This document shows, piece by piece, positions 34,103 through 42,831 of a stretch of DNA of 64,000 bases. The notes beneath the pieces are model-generated. The model made no database searches, was not told where the DNA came from, and saw nothing but the letters and a program-made list of their open reading frames with translations. The stretch is from NCBI GenBank assembly GCA_035538875.1, contig DATLJP010000022.1, positions 1-64,000 of the forward strand, written 5' to 3'. Numbering within the stretch: position 1 is the stretch's first letter; each line of letters starts with the position of its first letter. The position numbers and the translations under genes are program-made. Origin of the DNA: AV40 sp035538875 (lineage in GTDB: Bacteria > Verrucomicrobiota > Verrucomicrobiia > Chthoniobacterales > UBA10450).

Positions 34103-36754
34103 TTAAATCCACGACTTCTTCAGCAACCATACCTTCACAAGTTGCGTCAGCGCGACGTAGCAGATCAGTGTCGCCAACAAGAACGGCCAAAACTGCCATG
34201 GTAGGGGAACAAATCCTAGAAATTGAGCCAGCGGAGAGAATGGCAGGACTGCGCCAATTCCCATAATCAGAATCGTAGTCATTGTTAATTGCCAACTCGC
34301 GCGCGACTGAATGAATGGAACTAAATTCGTTCGTATCACATGAACGATAAGCGTTTGAGTCATTAGCGATTCAACGAACCAGCCCGTGTGAAAAAGCGCG
34401 GCTGCATAGGTGGCATCAGGCTCCAATGTCTGCGGAAATCGCCAAGCCAGTAGCGCCGGCGCAGGTAATCCAAGGTCGGTGCACTTAAAGTAGAACCACA
34501 TCAGGCAATAGGTCGTGTAATCGAAGATGGAGCTGATTGGCCCAATGAAGACGATGAATTTGGCAATTTCGCCCATGTTCCACGGCTTCGGCCGAGCGAT
34601 CTGCGTCGGACCAACGTTATCGGTTGGAATCGGCACTTGCGAAAAGTCGTAGAGCAAATTGTTAGTCAGAACCTGAATCGGCGCCATTGGCACGAATGGA
34701 AACCATGCGCTCGCACCGATGACGCTGAACATGTTGCCAAAATTGGAGCTAGCACCCATCCGGATGTACTTGAGGATATTCACGAAGACCTTGCGACCTT
34801 CGAGCACACCCTCCTCAAGCACCATCAGGCTCTTTTCGAGAAGGATCATGTCAGCCGATTCCTTGGCGATATCGACGGCGTTATCGACAGAGATGCCAAC
34901 ATCGGCAGCTCTTAGCGCCGGTGCGTCGTTGATGCCGTCGCCCATGAAGCCGACAACGTTGCCTCGGTTCTGCAGCGCTTTAACTACGCGCTGTTTGTGA
35001 GAAGGAGAAAGACGCGCAAAAACATCGATGGCGCTGGCGGCTTCGGACAATTGCGCATCCGACATCGTTTCGACCTCTCGGCCGAGCACAATCTTGTCGG
35101 CATTGATACCAACCTCGGTGCAGACCTTTCGGGTGACTAAGTCGTTGTCGCCAGTAAGCACCTTGACCGTCACACCGTGTTGGCGCAGGACCGTGATTGC
35201 TTTGGCGGCCGTGTCTTTTGGTGGATCGAGAAAAGCGACATAGCCGGTCAAGACCATATCGCACTCATCAGCCTTCAAGTATGACGACCGGATGTCCAAT
35301 TTCTTTGTCGCGATCGCCAAAACACGCAGACCATCTTCATTTAAACCGTTCACTTGCTCAGCAAGGTCGCCGACGAAGATCGGTTCCATTGGAAAAACTT
35401 CGCCATCGCTCTCGAAATGCGTGCACTTGTCAAACACTGCTTCGGGAGCGCCTTTGGTAAGCAACTGTCTTTGACCATCCGGTCCTTCTACAGCTACCGA
35501 CATCATCCGCCGGGAAAAATCGAACGGGATTTCATCGATTTTCCGATACCTCTCAATCCCGAGCTCGCCGTGCAATTCGGCGTGCTTCAATACCGCGCGG
35601 TCGAGCACATTCTTCAATCCGGTTTGAAAATGGCTGATCAAATAAGCGTCGCGCAGCACCTCTTCGTTCTCGTTTTTGAAAACGTCGCAATAAATTTCCA
35701 GAATGACGCGATCAATCGTAAGCGTGCCCGTCTTGTCGGTGCAGAGCACATTCATTGCGCCAAAGTTCTGAATCGAATGGAGGCGCTTCACGATGACCTT
35801 CTTACGCGACATCGCTAGCGCACCTTTCGATAAGCAAACGGAGACGATCATCGGCAGCATTTCTGGTGTAAGCCCGACCGCTACGGCGAGTGCGAAGAAG
35901 AACGCTTCCTTCCAATCGTGCTTCGTTAGGCCGTTTATTAGAAAGACCAGCGGCACCATCACAAACATAAAACGAAGCATCAGCCAGGTGAATTTCTTGA
36001 CGCCTTTATCAAAGGCGGTTTCAGGCTGCCGTCCGATTAAACTGCGCGCTACTTTCCCAAAATATGTTTGTGAGCCGGTTGCGACGATGACTGCCGATGC
36101 CGCTCCGCTTTCTACACTGGTTCCGAGGAAACATAGATTGTGGCGTTCAATCGCGGGAACATTTTCACGAGTGTCGGGCACTTCCGCTTTCTCCACTGGC
36201 AACGATTCCCCGGTGAGAGTTGCTTGAATCACGAACAGATCCTTAGCGGAAATGAGTCTGACATCGCCCGGAATCATGTCTCCGGAGGACAATTTCACGA
36301 TGTCTCCAGGCACCAGTTCCCGGAGCGGGATTTCTCTTTGCTGTCCGTCCCGGACAACGGTTGCGGTGACGCTAATCATCGCCTTGAGTTTTGCTGCCGC
36401 ATTGTCAGCTCTCATTTCCTGAACGAAACGCAGCATGACACCTAATAACACCATCAACATCATGACAGTGCCGCCAGCGAAGTCAGCGGTCGCGTATGAC
36501 AAGATCGCCAGGACGGTCAGCAAAATGACGAGGGGGTTGCGGACTGCAGTCCAGAGCCGCGACAACCAGGTATGCCTTGCTTCCTTCGCAACTTCATTCG
36601 GACCGAAAACCTCCAACCGCTCTGCCGCTTCTTCCTCAGTCAGGCCTTTAGCCGACGTTTTGAGTCGTTGAAACGTCTCGACAACCTCCTCTGTCGCTGC
36701 GTCACGAATCAAATCGGCGGTCCAAACGCCGTTAGGCTCTTTTACGGCATGCAT
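34103..36754 (-). CDS. mgtA: Magnesium-translocating P-type ATPase (MgtA/MgtB)
   Basis: P3B-type ATPase for Mg2+ uptake, 883 residues, about ten membrane helices. The actuator-domain TGES motif is in QATLTGESLPVEK, the membrane Pro in VAVGLTPEMLPMIV, and the phosphorylation motif DKTGTLT begins at Asp340; TGDN (VKVLTGDND) and the hinge GDGINDAPALRAADVG complete the P domain. It is divergent from a CsoR/RcnR-type repressor gene with a C-rich motif in the 109-base gap. Control by that repressor would be unusual for mgtA, which in enterobacteria depends on PhoPQ and its leader. Confidence 0.96.
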   Translation of the reverse strand: MHAVKEPNGVWTADLIRDAATEEVVETFQRLKTSAKGLTEEEAAERLEVFGPNEVAKEARHTWLSRLWTAVRNPLVILLTVLAILSYATADFAGGTVMMLMVLLGVMLRFVQEMRADNAAAKLKAMISVTATVVRDGQQREIPLRELVPGDIVKLSSGDMIPGDVRLISAKDLFVIQATLTGESLPVEKAEVPDTRENVPAIERHNLCFLGTSVESGAASAVIVATGSQTYFGKVARSLIGRQPETAFDKGVKKFTWLMLRFMFVMVPLVFLINGLTKHDWKEAFFFALAVAVGLTPEMLPMIVSVCLSKGALAMSRKKVIVKRLHSIQNFGAMNVLCTDKTGTLTIDRVILEIYCDVFKNENEEVLRDAYLISHFQTGLKNVLDRAVLKHAELHGELGIERYRKIDEIPFDFSRRMMSVAVEGPDGQRQLLTKGAPEAVFDKCTHFESDGEVFPMEPIFVGDLAEQVNGLNEDGLRVLAIATKKLDIRSSYLKADECDMVLTGYVAFLDPPKDTAAKAITVLRQHGVTVKVLTGDNDLVTRKVCTEVGINADKIVLGREVETMSDAQLSEAASAIDVFARLSPSHKQRVVKALQNRGNVVGFMGDGINDAPALRAADVGISVDNAVDIAKESADMILLEKSLMVLEEGVLEGRKVFVNILKYIRMGASSNFGNMFSVIGASAWFPFVPMAPIQVLTNNLLYDFSQVPIPTDNVGPTQIARPKPWNMGEIAKFIVFIGPISSIFDYTTYCLMWFYFKCTDLGLPAPALLAWRFPQTLEPDATYAAALFHTGWFVESLMTQTLIVHVIRTNLVPFIQSRASWQLTMTTILIMGIGAVLPFSPLAQFLGFVPLPWQFWPFLLATLICYVALTQLVKVWLLKKSWI

Positions 36755-36792
36755 AGTGGAGAATTGTTAGCACCGCCGTCGCGGGGCTGCTC

Positions 36793-36812
36793 TATACCCC
36801 CACCCCCTATAT
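36793..36812. promoter_or_regulatory. Candidate CsoR/RcnR-type operator
   Basis: TATACCCCCACCCCCTATAT lies in the gap between divergent mgtA and the CsoR/RcnR-family gene. Operators of this family are defined by C (or G) tracts flanked by TA-rich arms, as here. Its central place would let one repressor tetramer control both genes. Assignment rests on pattern and context. Confidence 0.5.
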
Positions 36813-36863
36813 TGCGTCAACCGATTTCTTTGTTACAGTCATTCCACTGGAAATCGTAGTTCA

Positions 36864-37148
36864 ATGAAATCGAAACACATTCGTCCTGGGTTGGAGAAAA
36901 GAGCGCTCGTCGTGCGTTTACGGAAGATTAAAGGTCAAATTGAAGGGATTGAAAAAATGGTGGAGGCAGACGCTGACTGCTCGAATGTGCTGATGCAGGT
37001 TGTTTCTGCAAGACAAGCACTAAAATCATTCAGCGAAGAAATGATCGAGTCGCATCTGCATGAGTGTATCGAAAACGCGGCGACCGAGTCAGAAAGCCGC
37101 CGGCATCTGCGCTCCTTACTCACCGTCCTGCGGCGCTATGCAGTGTAA
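36864..37148 (+). CDS. Metal-sensing repressor, CsoR/RcnR family
   Basis: A 94-residue all-helical repressor. The family pattern is intact: LRKIKGQIEGIEKMVEADAD then Cys39, His64 and Cys68, with the 25- and 4-residue spacing of the Cys-His-Cys copper site of CsoR. The N-terminal RcnR-type His is not obvious; His5 and other N-terminal residues could still take part. It represses until metal binds. It lies head to head with mgtA, with a C-rich candidate operator in between. The metal is most likely Cu(I) by motif, but context (mgtA, zinc genes) leaves this open. Confidence 0.85.
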   Translation: MKSKHIRPGLEKRALVVRLRKIKGQIEGIEKMVEADADCSNVLMQVVSARQALKSFSEEMIESHLHECIENAATESESRRHLRSLLTVLRRYAV

Positions 37149-37223
37149 ATCCAAAGCAGCAGCGTCGCTCCAACTGCAACGATTATCGCTGGGTAAACGC
37201 GCGTCGAGTGACGATCTTGCGAA

Positions 37224-37889
37224 TCAGACCGCTTGTTGGCCGAGCCATTTTACGGCCATACGCGTAACCTGACGGGCGTTCTTGAGTTTCAACTTCTCTT
37301 TGATGTTGGTGCGGTGCGTCTCCACCGTCTTCGGGCGAACGCCGAGCGCGTCCGAAATTTCGCGCACTTCGTGGCCTTTGCCGATGAGCTCGAAGATTTC
37401 GAACTCGCGATCGGTCAGGAGAGATATTGGATCGTCGGCCGCGTTCGGTGGTGAGCCCCTTCCGTTGTCTTGCATCTGCGACGCGATTACCTTACTGAGG
37501 TAACGATGGCCATTCAGCACTTCCCGTAATGCCGAGCTAATGTTGTCGATCGCGTCCTGTTTCACAATGTAACCCATCGCCCCCGCGTGAAGTGCGCGCT
37601 CTGCATAAAACGCTTCCTCGTGCACGGACAAAATCAGGACGGGCAGTTTTGGAAATTCGGCGCGAATTGTTTTGGTCAATTTAATTCCGCTCGTGCCCGG
37701 CAAGCCGATATCGACAATCACCAAATCCGGTCCGAGATCGCGAATCAGCGCCATCGCGTCCGCCGCCGTGCTCGCTTCGCCGCAAACCACGAATTCATCT
37801 TTCGCGTCAATCAGACGAACGAGGCCTTTGCGTAAGACCGGATGATCGTCAACCAGCAGGATCTTTTTGGCGTTCGCCTCACTAGCCAT
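37224..37889 (-). CDS. NarL/FixJ-type response regulator (second of two)
   Basis: A 221-residue response regulator with a receiver domain (KKILLVDDHPVLRKGLVRLI, phospho-acceptor Asp60 in VIVDIGLPG, Lys in GYIVKQD) and a LuxR-type HTH (LLTDREFEIFELIGKGHEVREI to VETHRTNIKEKLKLKNARQV). ATG 37889 overlaps the stop of the upstream regulator (ATGA). It is about 60 percent similar by eye to that regulator, so a duplication is likely. Probably controlled by the PAS kinase at 40161. Confidence 0.92.
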   Translation of the reverse strand: MASEANAKKILLVDDHPVLRKGLVRLIDAKDEFVVCGEASTAADAMALIRDLGPDLVIVDIGLPGTSGIKLTKTIRAEFPKLPVLILSVHEEAFYAERALHAGAMGYIVKQDAIDNISSALREVLNGHRYLSKVIASQMQDNGRGSPPNAADDPISLLTDREFEIFELIGKGHEVREISDALGVRPKTVETHRTNIKEKLKLKNARQVTRMAVKWLGQQAV

Positions 37890-38575
37890 CAGGCCGCCTG
37901 TCCTTCCAACCATTGCACGGCAAACCGCGTGACTTGTCGCGCATTCTTCAAATTCAATTTCTTCTTAATATGAGCACGATGAGTCTCGACCGTTTTGGCA
38001 CTGATGTGCAACGTGCGCGCAATCTCGCGCACGTCCAGACCTTTGCCGATTAATTCCAAAATCTCGAGTTCGCGATCGCTCAACTTGTCGGTCGAGCTTG
38101 TCTGATTCATCCCGCTCGCAAAATTCGTAATCAACTTCGCCGACATGTCGGCACTGAGATACGGCCGGCCCATCAGCACTTCGCGGATCGCGATGATGAC
38201 ATTCTCGAGCGCCTCCTGTTTCATCACGTAACCCTGCGCGCCAGCCCTCAACGCGCGCAACGCGTAGAGAGATTCGTCGTGCATCGAAAGAATCAGCACC
38301 GGCAATTTCGGAAATTCCGCGCGGATGTTTTTGATCAGCTCAATTCCGTTTGCACCTGGCAAGCTAACGTCGACAATCGCCAAGTCCGGCTCCAACTGTC
38401 GAATCACGGTCATGCCTTCCGCTGCATTCCCCGCTTCTCCGCAGATGTGAAACGCGTCGTCCGAGCTGTTGATCAACTGTTCGAGTCCCTTTCGGAACAG
38501 TGGATGATCGTCCACAATCACGATGCGCTTCTGTTTCTCCGATTTCAGTGCGGATTTTTCTTTTGTCTCAGTCAC
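37889..38575 (-). CDS. NarL/FixJ-type response regulator (first of two)
   Basis: A 228-residue response regulator: a charged start, receiver domain (RIVIVDDHPLFRKGLEQLIN, Asp69 in IVDVSLPGANG, Lys in GYVMKQE) and LuxR HTH (LSDRELEILELIGKGLDVRE). GTG 38575 is chosen because it overlaps the kinase stop in a GTGA junction; an ATG at 38611 would overlap the kinase by 40 bases. It forms a kinase-regulator-regulator operon. Confidence 0.9.
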   Translation of the reverse strand: MTETKEKSALKSEKQKRIVIVDDHPLFRKGLEQLINSSDDAFHICGEAGNAAEGMTVIRQLEPDLAIVDVSLPGANGIELIKNIRAEFPKLPVLILSMHDESLYALRALRAGAQGYVMKQEALENVIIAIREVLMGRPYLSADMSAKLITNFASGMNQTSSTDKLSDRELEILELIGKGLDVREIARTLHISAKTVETHRAHIKKKLNLKNARQVTRFAVQWLEGQAA

Positions 38576-40161
38576 CGTCTTCGTTTGGTCGTCGCGATTG
38601 GCAGGGAGCAAGTTACTCGCACGCCGCCTTTCTTTAAGGATTCCAATTCCAGCCGCGCGCCGATTGATTCCGCGCGGAATTTCATGATGTGAAAGCCGAG
38701 GCCGTGGCCTTTGGTTTTGCCCGTGAATCCGACGCCGTTATCGGTCACGCTGAAAACGAGATCTTTGTTGAAGCGTTTGACCTCCAGCAAAATTTGAGTG
38801 GCGCGAGCGTGTTTGTTCGCGTTGACGATCGCTTCGCGTAAAATTCGGTAGAGCTGTGAGGCGACTGCGTCGTTCTCGAGATTGATCTCGGTTTTCAAAA
38901 GCAGTCGGCACGATGTCTTCCAGATTTTCCGGTGCACCAAGCGCCGTAGGGCGGACACAAATTCAGCTGCGTCGATCTCTTCCTTGTGCAAGTCCCGCGC
39001 GATGTTGCGCGCGTCCGTGACCGAGCTGTTGATCAGTTGTGCGATCCTTTCCAAGTCGTCCACTTGGACACCGCGATGATCTTTCAGGCGCAATGCAGTG
39101 GCGCGTGTCAAGAACCCGATCGCGGTCAGTTGCTGGCACAGACCGTCGTGCAATTCCTGGCCGAGCCGTTCCTGTTCGCGGTCGCTGATTTCGAGGATCT
39201 GACCTTCGAGACCTTTGCGGCGCTTAATTTCATTTTCCAATTCGGAGTTGGCAACGCGCAGCGCTCTAGTGCGCTGCTGAACCAGTTTTTCCAACATCTC
39301 TTTTGATCGTTGCAGCGCCACCTCAGCTTGTTTGCGAGCAGTAATGTCCGAGTTTGTCTCGAGGACAAAGGCGCGCCTTCCGCTCTGATCTCGATCAATT
39401 GCCCAGTGGCTCATCACAACGATTATCGTGCCATCTTTGCGTTTGTGAACGAGCTCACCGCTCCAGCGATCGCCGCGCTCAAGTTTCTTGTAAATCTGCT
39501 CAAGCGGTTCGGGGTGTTCCGTTCGCAATAATTTGTGCGTTACCTTGCCCAACGCTTCCTCCGGCCGATAGCCATAGAGTTCCTGCGCTCCGTGGTTCCA
39601 GTAAGTCACGCGATCTTCCCGGTCGCGTACGACGATGGCTTCATTACTGAGATCGAGCAGGCGCGCCTGTTCGCCGAGACGTTGTTCCTGTTTCTTGCGC
39701 TCAGTGATGTCGATCAAAGAAGCGATCCAGCCGACAATTTCGCCGCGACTGTTTTTGTCCGGTACGTAAACGGCGTGCAGAAAATGGGGTCTGCGTGGAA
39801 AAGGAACAACCGCTTCACAGGACACAGTCTCTCCGGATAAAACCCGATCGATGTGTGGCCGAATGGTCGCCAGGCCTTTTTCGCCCATCACTTCGACAAT
39901 CGCTTTGCCCGTAATCTCCTCCGGCGAGCGGCCAAGCATTTTCGCATAAGCGGCGCTGACATAGCGATAACGCAAGTTCCGCGTGCAGCGAGTGAGCATG
40001 AACGGCGATTGGGTAACGATTTGCTCCAACTCGGCTTCACGACGGACGGCATTCTCATCGCTATTTGCACCGTTGCCCTGGGTACCGTTGGTCGCGTTGC
40101 GACGAAGGCGACCGTTCGTCTTTTTGGGCGTCCTGATAGCGGCTACTTTCGCTTTGCTCAT
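38572..40161 (-). CDS. Soluble PAS-PAS sensor histidine kinase (HisKA_3)
   Basis: A 529-residue kinase without membrane helices, so it senses an internal signal. After a basic start come two PAS domains (about 45-160, ending DITERKKQEQRL; and about 165-285, ending SDITARKQAEVAL), a coiled coil, the HisKA_3 H-box EQERLGQELHDGLCQQL with His338 as phospho-acceptor, and a HATPase domain (LREAIVNANKHA N-box, TDNGVGF G1). PAS ligands cannot be predicted; no Cys or heme motif stands out. It pairs with the two downstream NarL-type regulators. Confidence 0.93.
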   Translation of the reverse strand: MSKAKVAAIRTPKKTNGRLRRNATNGTQGNGANSDENAVRREAELEQIVTQSPFMLTRCTRNLRYRYVSAAYAKMLGRSPEEITGKAIVEVMGEKGLATIRPHIDRVLSGETVSCEAVVPFPRRPHFLHAVYVPDKNSRGEIVGWIASLIDITERKKQEQRLGEQARLLDLSNEAIVVRDREDRVTYWNHGAQELYGYRPEEALGKVTHKLLRTEHPEPLEQIYKKLERGDRWSGELVHKRKDGTIIVVMSHWAIDRDQSGRRAFVLETNSDITARKQAEVALQRSKEMLEKLVQQRTRALRVANSELENEIKRRKGLEGQILEISDREQERLGQELHDGLCQQLTAIGFLTRATALRLKDHRGVQVDDLERIAQLINSSVTDARNIARDLHKEEIDAAEFVSALRRLVHRKIWKTSCRLLLKTEINLENDAVASQLYRILREAIVNANKHARATQILLEVKRFNKDLVFSVTDNGVGFTGKTKGHGLGFHIMKFRAESIGARLELESLKKGGVRVTCSLPIATTKRRR

Positions 40162-40354
40162 ATCCGAGGAACAAATTCCCGAGCCTGAATCGGAACCCTA
40201 TTCGTAAAAGCCCTCTCTCGAAAGGCAAAAAAGCAAGCAACACTTGGCAAGATCGATATCGCTGGCTGCCCGCATAGTAATTATTCCGATCCCTCGATTC
40301 GCCGTTCGTACCCGCGTGGTACAAAATAATTTCATCAGGGACAAACGAGGACGG

Positions 40355-40680
40355 GTTATTCCGCTCACACTTTCGAACGCGTTCATGAATCTCGCCTGGT
40401 ACGGCCATTTGAAATTTAAAAACCACCCCTTTGTATCGTCATCCTGGTCAGCCGGGGGCCTGGCGTTGTTCGAATACATTTTCCAAGTACCGGCGAACCG
40501 CATCGGTTCGAATGAGTGGAGCGTGCCATAGCTTAAAGTTTTGCACGGGAATGCATCATCCTGATCATTTTCAGGATCATCGCTTTTGTTCTGTTTCGTT
40601 CGCCGATTGAATGGAACATCGGCGTGGCTTACGCGATGATTGTGGGCCCCGTGCTCTTCGCTTTTAGCGTCCAAACGCGG
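40355..40680 (+). pseudogene. Broken DUF486 (DMT-type) membrane protein gene
   Basis: One frame reads AFMNLAWYGHLKFKNHPFVS and FEYIFQVPANRIGSNEWS, the hallmark of the small DUF486 family. An in-frame TAG at 40529-40531 stands where the family has Gln before LKVL. A frameshift near 40553 follows, and the next frame resumes with IAFVLFRSPIEWNIGVAYAM and IVGPVLFAF. The N-terminal helix is also poor. At least two lesions make this a pseudogene. It lies just beside the PAS kinase gene (divergent). Confidence 0.65.
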
Positions 40681-40681
40681 T

Positions 40682-40903
40682 TTATTTCCTTGGCGTCGGC
40701 TTCTTCGATCGAAATCCCCGACGCAGCCCTTCGGTCGGCGGACGCAGGCCGACGAGATCCTGTGGATCGAATGCGCGAAGCGCGGCCTCGACCGTTGGTC
40801 CGATCCCGACAATTCCTTCTTCCACGTTCGGACCAAAACGCGCCAACGAGGTCGAGTGGATGTAGTGGCTATGGAAAAAAAGCGCCTCGTTGGGCAAGTC
40901 CAA
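40682..40903 (-). CDS. Small hypothetical protein
   Basis: A 73-residue protein with ATG start and no signal peptide: LPNEALFFHSHYIHSTSLAR, then FGPNVEEGIVGIGPTVEAALRAFDPQD, and a basic tail ending KKPTPRK. The composition and ordered helical pattern look like a real protein rather than an antisense shadow, since there is no competing gene on the other strand here. No family is recognised. Confidence 0.45.
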   Translation of the reverse strand: MDLPNEALFFHSHYIHSTSLARFGPNVEEGIVGIGPTVEAALRAFDPQDLVGLRPPTEGLRRGFRSKKPTPRK

Positions 40904-40926
40904 CGCGTCTAAGAATTTGACCTATT

Positions 40927-40954
40927 GCGCAACCGGTGCGCGCACCGATTGCGC
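40927..40954. repeat. 28-bp near-perfect palindrome upstream of ECF sigma gene
   Basis: The arms GCGCAACCGGTGC and GCACCGATTGCGC face each other with one mismatch, around a central CG-rich dyad (CGGTGCGCGCACCG is perfect at 40934-40947). It lies 85 bases before the sigma factor ATG and just behind the small gene on the other strand. It could be an operator or a hairpin ending leftward or rightward transcription; there is no T-tract, so a simple terminator is unlikely. Confidence 0.5.
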
Positions 40955-41038
40955 GTTGGCGGCCACCTTCTCATCGTGGAGTTACGCAAAAACGCGCGTT
41001 ATGAAAGGAACGGGAAAAACTTGCGAAGGGACGGACTT

Positions 41039-41650
41039 ATGTTGAATCCGACTTTGCAATACAGCACGGCGACCGGCGCAACGGTTTCTGATGAAGCTCT
41101 CATGGAAGCCATCACCGAGCATCGGCCCGAAGCGCTGAATGAGTTTTATTCGCGCCACGGCGGTAGATTGAAGTCGGTCATCGGCAACGTTGTGCACGAG
41201 GAGGGCGATGCCGACGACGTGTTGCAGGATATTCTGTTGCAAATCTGGCACGAAGCCGATCACTATTCGCCGAAAGCCGGAAAATTACTCGGCTGGGTTG
41301 CGACACTCGCGCGTCGGCGCGCGATTGATCGACTTCGCCGGAAACAGGCTTATTGCCGCGCGAAAGAGCGTTATCAGGAACATCTCAATGAACAGCTGGG
41401 TGCGGCGGAGGGAAGTCATTCTTTTGCCGAAGACGTCTCGCGGTCGGACTTGCGACACTTTCTGGATCGCCGACTGAATCTTCTGCCGAAGCATCAACGC
41501 GAAGCGCTCGAGCTCGCGTTCCTCGCGGGAATGAGTCATCGCGAAATCGCCTCAGTCACTCGCGCGCCGCTAGGCACCGTCAAGACACGGCTCGAGCTTG
41601 GCTTACAAAAACTGACCCAGTCGCTCAGGCCAATCCGGCACAAAATCTAA
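41039..41650 (+). CDS. ECF-type RNA polymerase sigma factor
   Basis: A 203-residue sigma-70 family protein with region 2 (FYSRHGGRLKSVIGNVVHEEGDADDVLQDILLQIW, then WVATLARRRAIDRLRRKQ) and region 4 (LPKHQREALELAFLAGMSHREIASVTRAPLGTVKTRL). The spacing matches the SigK/ECF group that is controlled by an anti-sigma. No anti-sigma gene follows, which is unusual. ATG 41039 is chosen; the frame is open 38 codons upstream across the palindrome. Target genes unknown. Confidence 0.88.
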   Translation: MLNPTLQYSTATGATVSDEALMEAITEHRPEALNEFYSRHGGRLKSVIGNVVHEEGDADDVLQDILLQIWHEADHYSPKAGKLLGWVATLARRRAIDRLRRKQAYCRAKERYQEHLNEQLGAAEGSHSFAEDVSRSDLRHFLDRRLNLLPKHQREALELAFLAGMSHREIASVTRAPLGTVKTRLELGLQKLTQSLRPIRHKI

Positions 41651-41804
41651 CATTTAAGGGCGCCGGGGGCTCCGTTAAAACACGGCCTCAGGGAATGGAG
41701 TTCCCGGCAGGGCTCTCATTAAGTCGGCGACTTCGTCGTCGATCTTTATTCGCAACAGATCTCGTCCGATCGCATCCAACGCTGAAATTTTCAGGCATTG
41801 TGTT

Positions 41805-42152
41805 ATGTTTATGCAAATGGATACAGCCCAAATCACCGCCTACTTGAAAACGTATTGTGGCTGGAGTGCCGGTGTTCGCGCCGTGCTCGCCAAATACAAT
41901 TTGCCCTACACTGAAAAAGATATCATTCAGAATCCGGCGTTTCGCTGGGAAATGGAAACCAAGAGTGGCCAACCGCTTTCGCCCTGCGTCGAAATTGACG
42001 GAAAAATGTTGGCCGATGTCAGCGGCGAAGAAGTCGAGAGATATTTGATCGACAACAAACTAGTCCAGCCGAGTGAGGCGCAGACGGACGTTCCATTGAA
42101 TGCGCCGTGCCCGACCGAGCAGCACGAAGGCACAGTAAAGCTGAGTTTCTAA
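41805..42152 (+). CDS. Monothiol-type glutaredoxin-fold protein
   Basis: A 115-residue protein with a glutaredoxin core: ITAYLKTYCGWSAGVRAVLA with Cys18 followed by GWS, so a CxxS site; then NLPYTEKDI, a cis-Pro segment QPLSPCVEIDGKMLADVSGE, and a GSH-binding GEE region. A C-terminal extension with a second Cys (NAPCPTEQHE) follows. A second ATG at 41817 is equally possible. Likely cytoplasmic, in thiol redox or iron-sulfur handling. Confidence 0.75.
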   Translation: MFMQMDTAQITAYLKTYCGWSAGVRAVLAKYNLPYTEKDIIQNPAFRWEMETKSGQPLSPCVEIDGKMLADVSGEEVERYLIDNKLVQPSEAQTDVPLNAPCPTEQHEGTVKLSF

Positions 42153-42204
42153 TTGGGAGTAGGGCCGCGCCTTATGGCTAACAGCAGGACACAACGCCAC
42201 CTTG

Positions 42205-42681
42205 CTACTCTTCAGATTCCGTTTCGGGATCGGGCTTGAGCCCTTCTTCCTCCATCTTGCGGAGGACGTCACTCATGTCGTCAACTTCGTCCCAAACTTC
42301 CTGACTGACGTAGATCGGCGCTTTCTGCTGCGTGGCCATTGCAATGCAGTCGCTTGGTCGCGCGTCCAGTTCGATGATCTTTTTCTGTTGCAATTCATTT
42401 TCGGCGCGGATGATTGCGCGCGCATAATAGGTCGCGTTCTTCAGATCGTTGATGATGACGCGTTCGACTTTCGCGCCGAGCGCCGTCATTAAGTGCGCCA
42501 TCAAGTCGTGCGTGAGCGGTCGCTCCTTGGTGATATCGCGCATGAACATGGTGATCGCGCTCCCGACTGTTTGATCGACATAGATAATGAAGACCTTGTC
42601 GTTGTTCCCGATGAAAACCGCGCACCCACCGCTCGTCGGCAATACCGCCCGCACCTGCACCTCGATCACCGTTTTGTTCAT
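42205..42681 (-). CDS. Bifunctional nuclease family protein (DUF151)
   Basis: A 158-residue protein with the BFN core: VEVQVRAVLPTSGGCAVFIG, then SAITMFMRDITKERPLTHDL, VERVIINDLKNATYYARAII, and LDARPSDCIAMATQQKAPIYVSQEVWDE. Members are reported with nuclease activity in plants and are widespread and poorly understood in bacteria. The acidic tail is short. It is divergent from speA with a 150-base gap. Confidence 0.85.
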   Translation of the reverse strand: MNKTVIEVQVRAVLPTSGGCAVFIGNNDKVFIIYVDQTVGSAITMFMRDITKERPLTHDLMAHLMTALGAKVERVIINDLKNATYYARAIIRAENELQQKKIIELDARPSDCIAMATQQKAPIYVSQEVWDEVDDMSDVLRKMEEEGLKPDPETESEE

Positions 42682-42831
42682 TCCCGGCGAACGTTATCCG
42701 TGCAGGCCGGAAAAACAAGCGGCGTGCAAAAGTGTGAATGAGTTTTTTTCGAAAATTTTTTTTAAGAAGGCTTGCATGTTCTCTGCTGTGATTGATTATG
42801 CCGATTGCCTCTGATTCCGGCGCGCTAGAAA

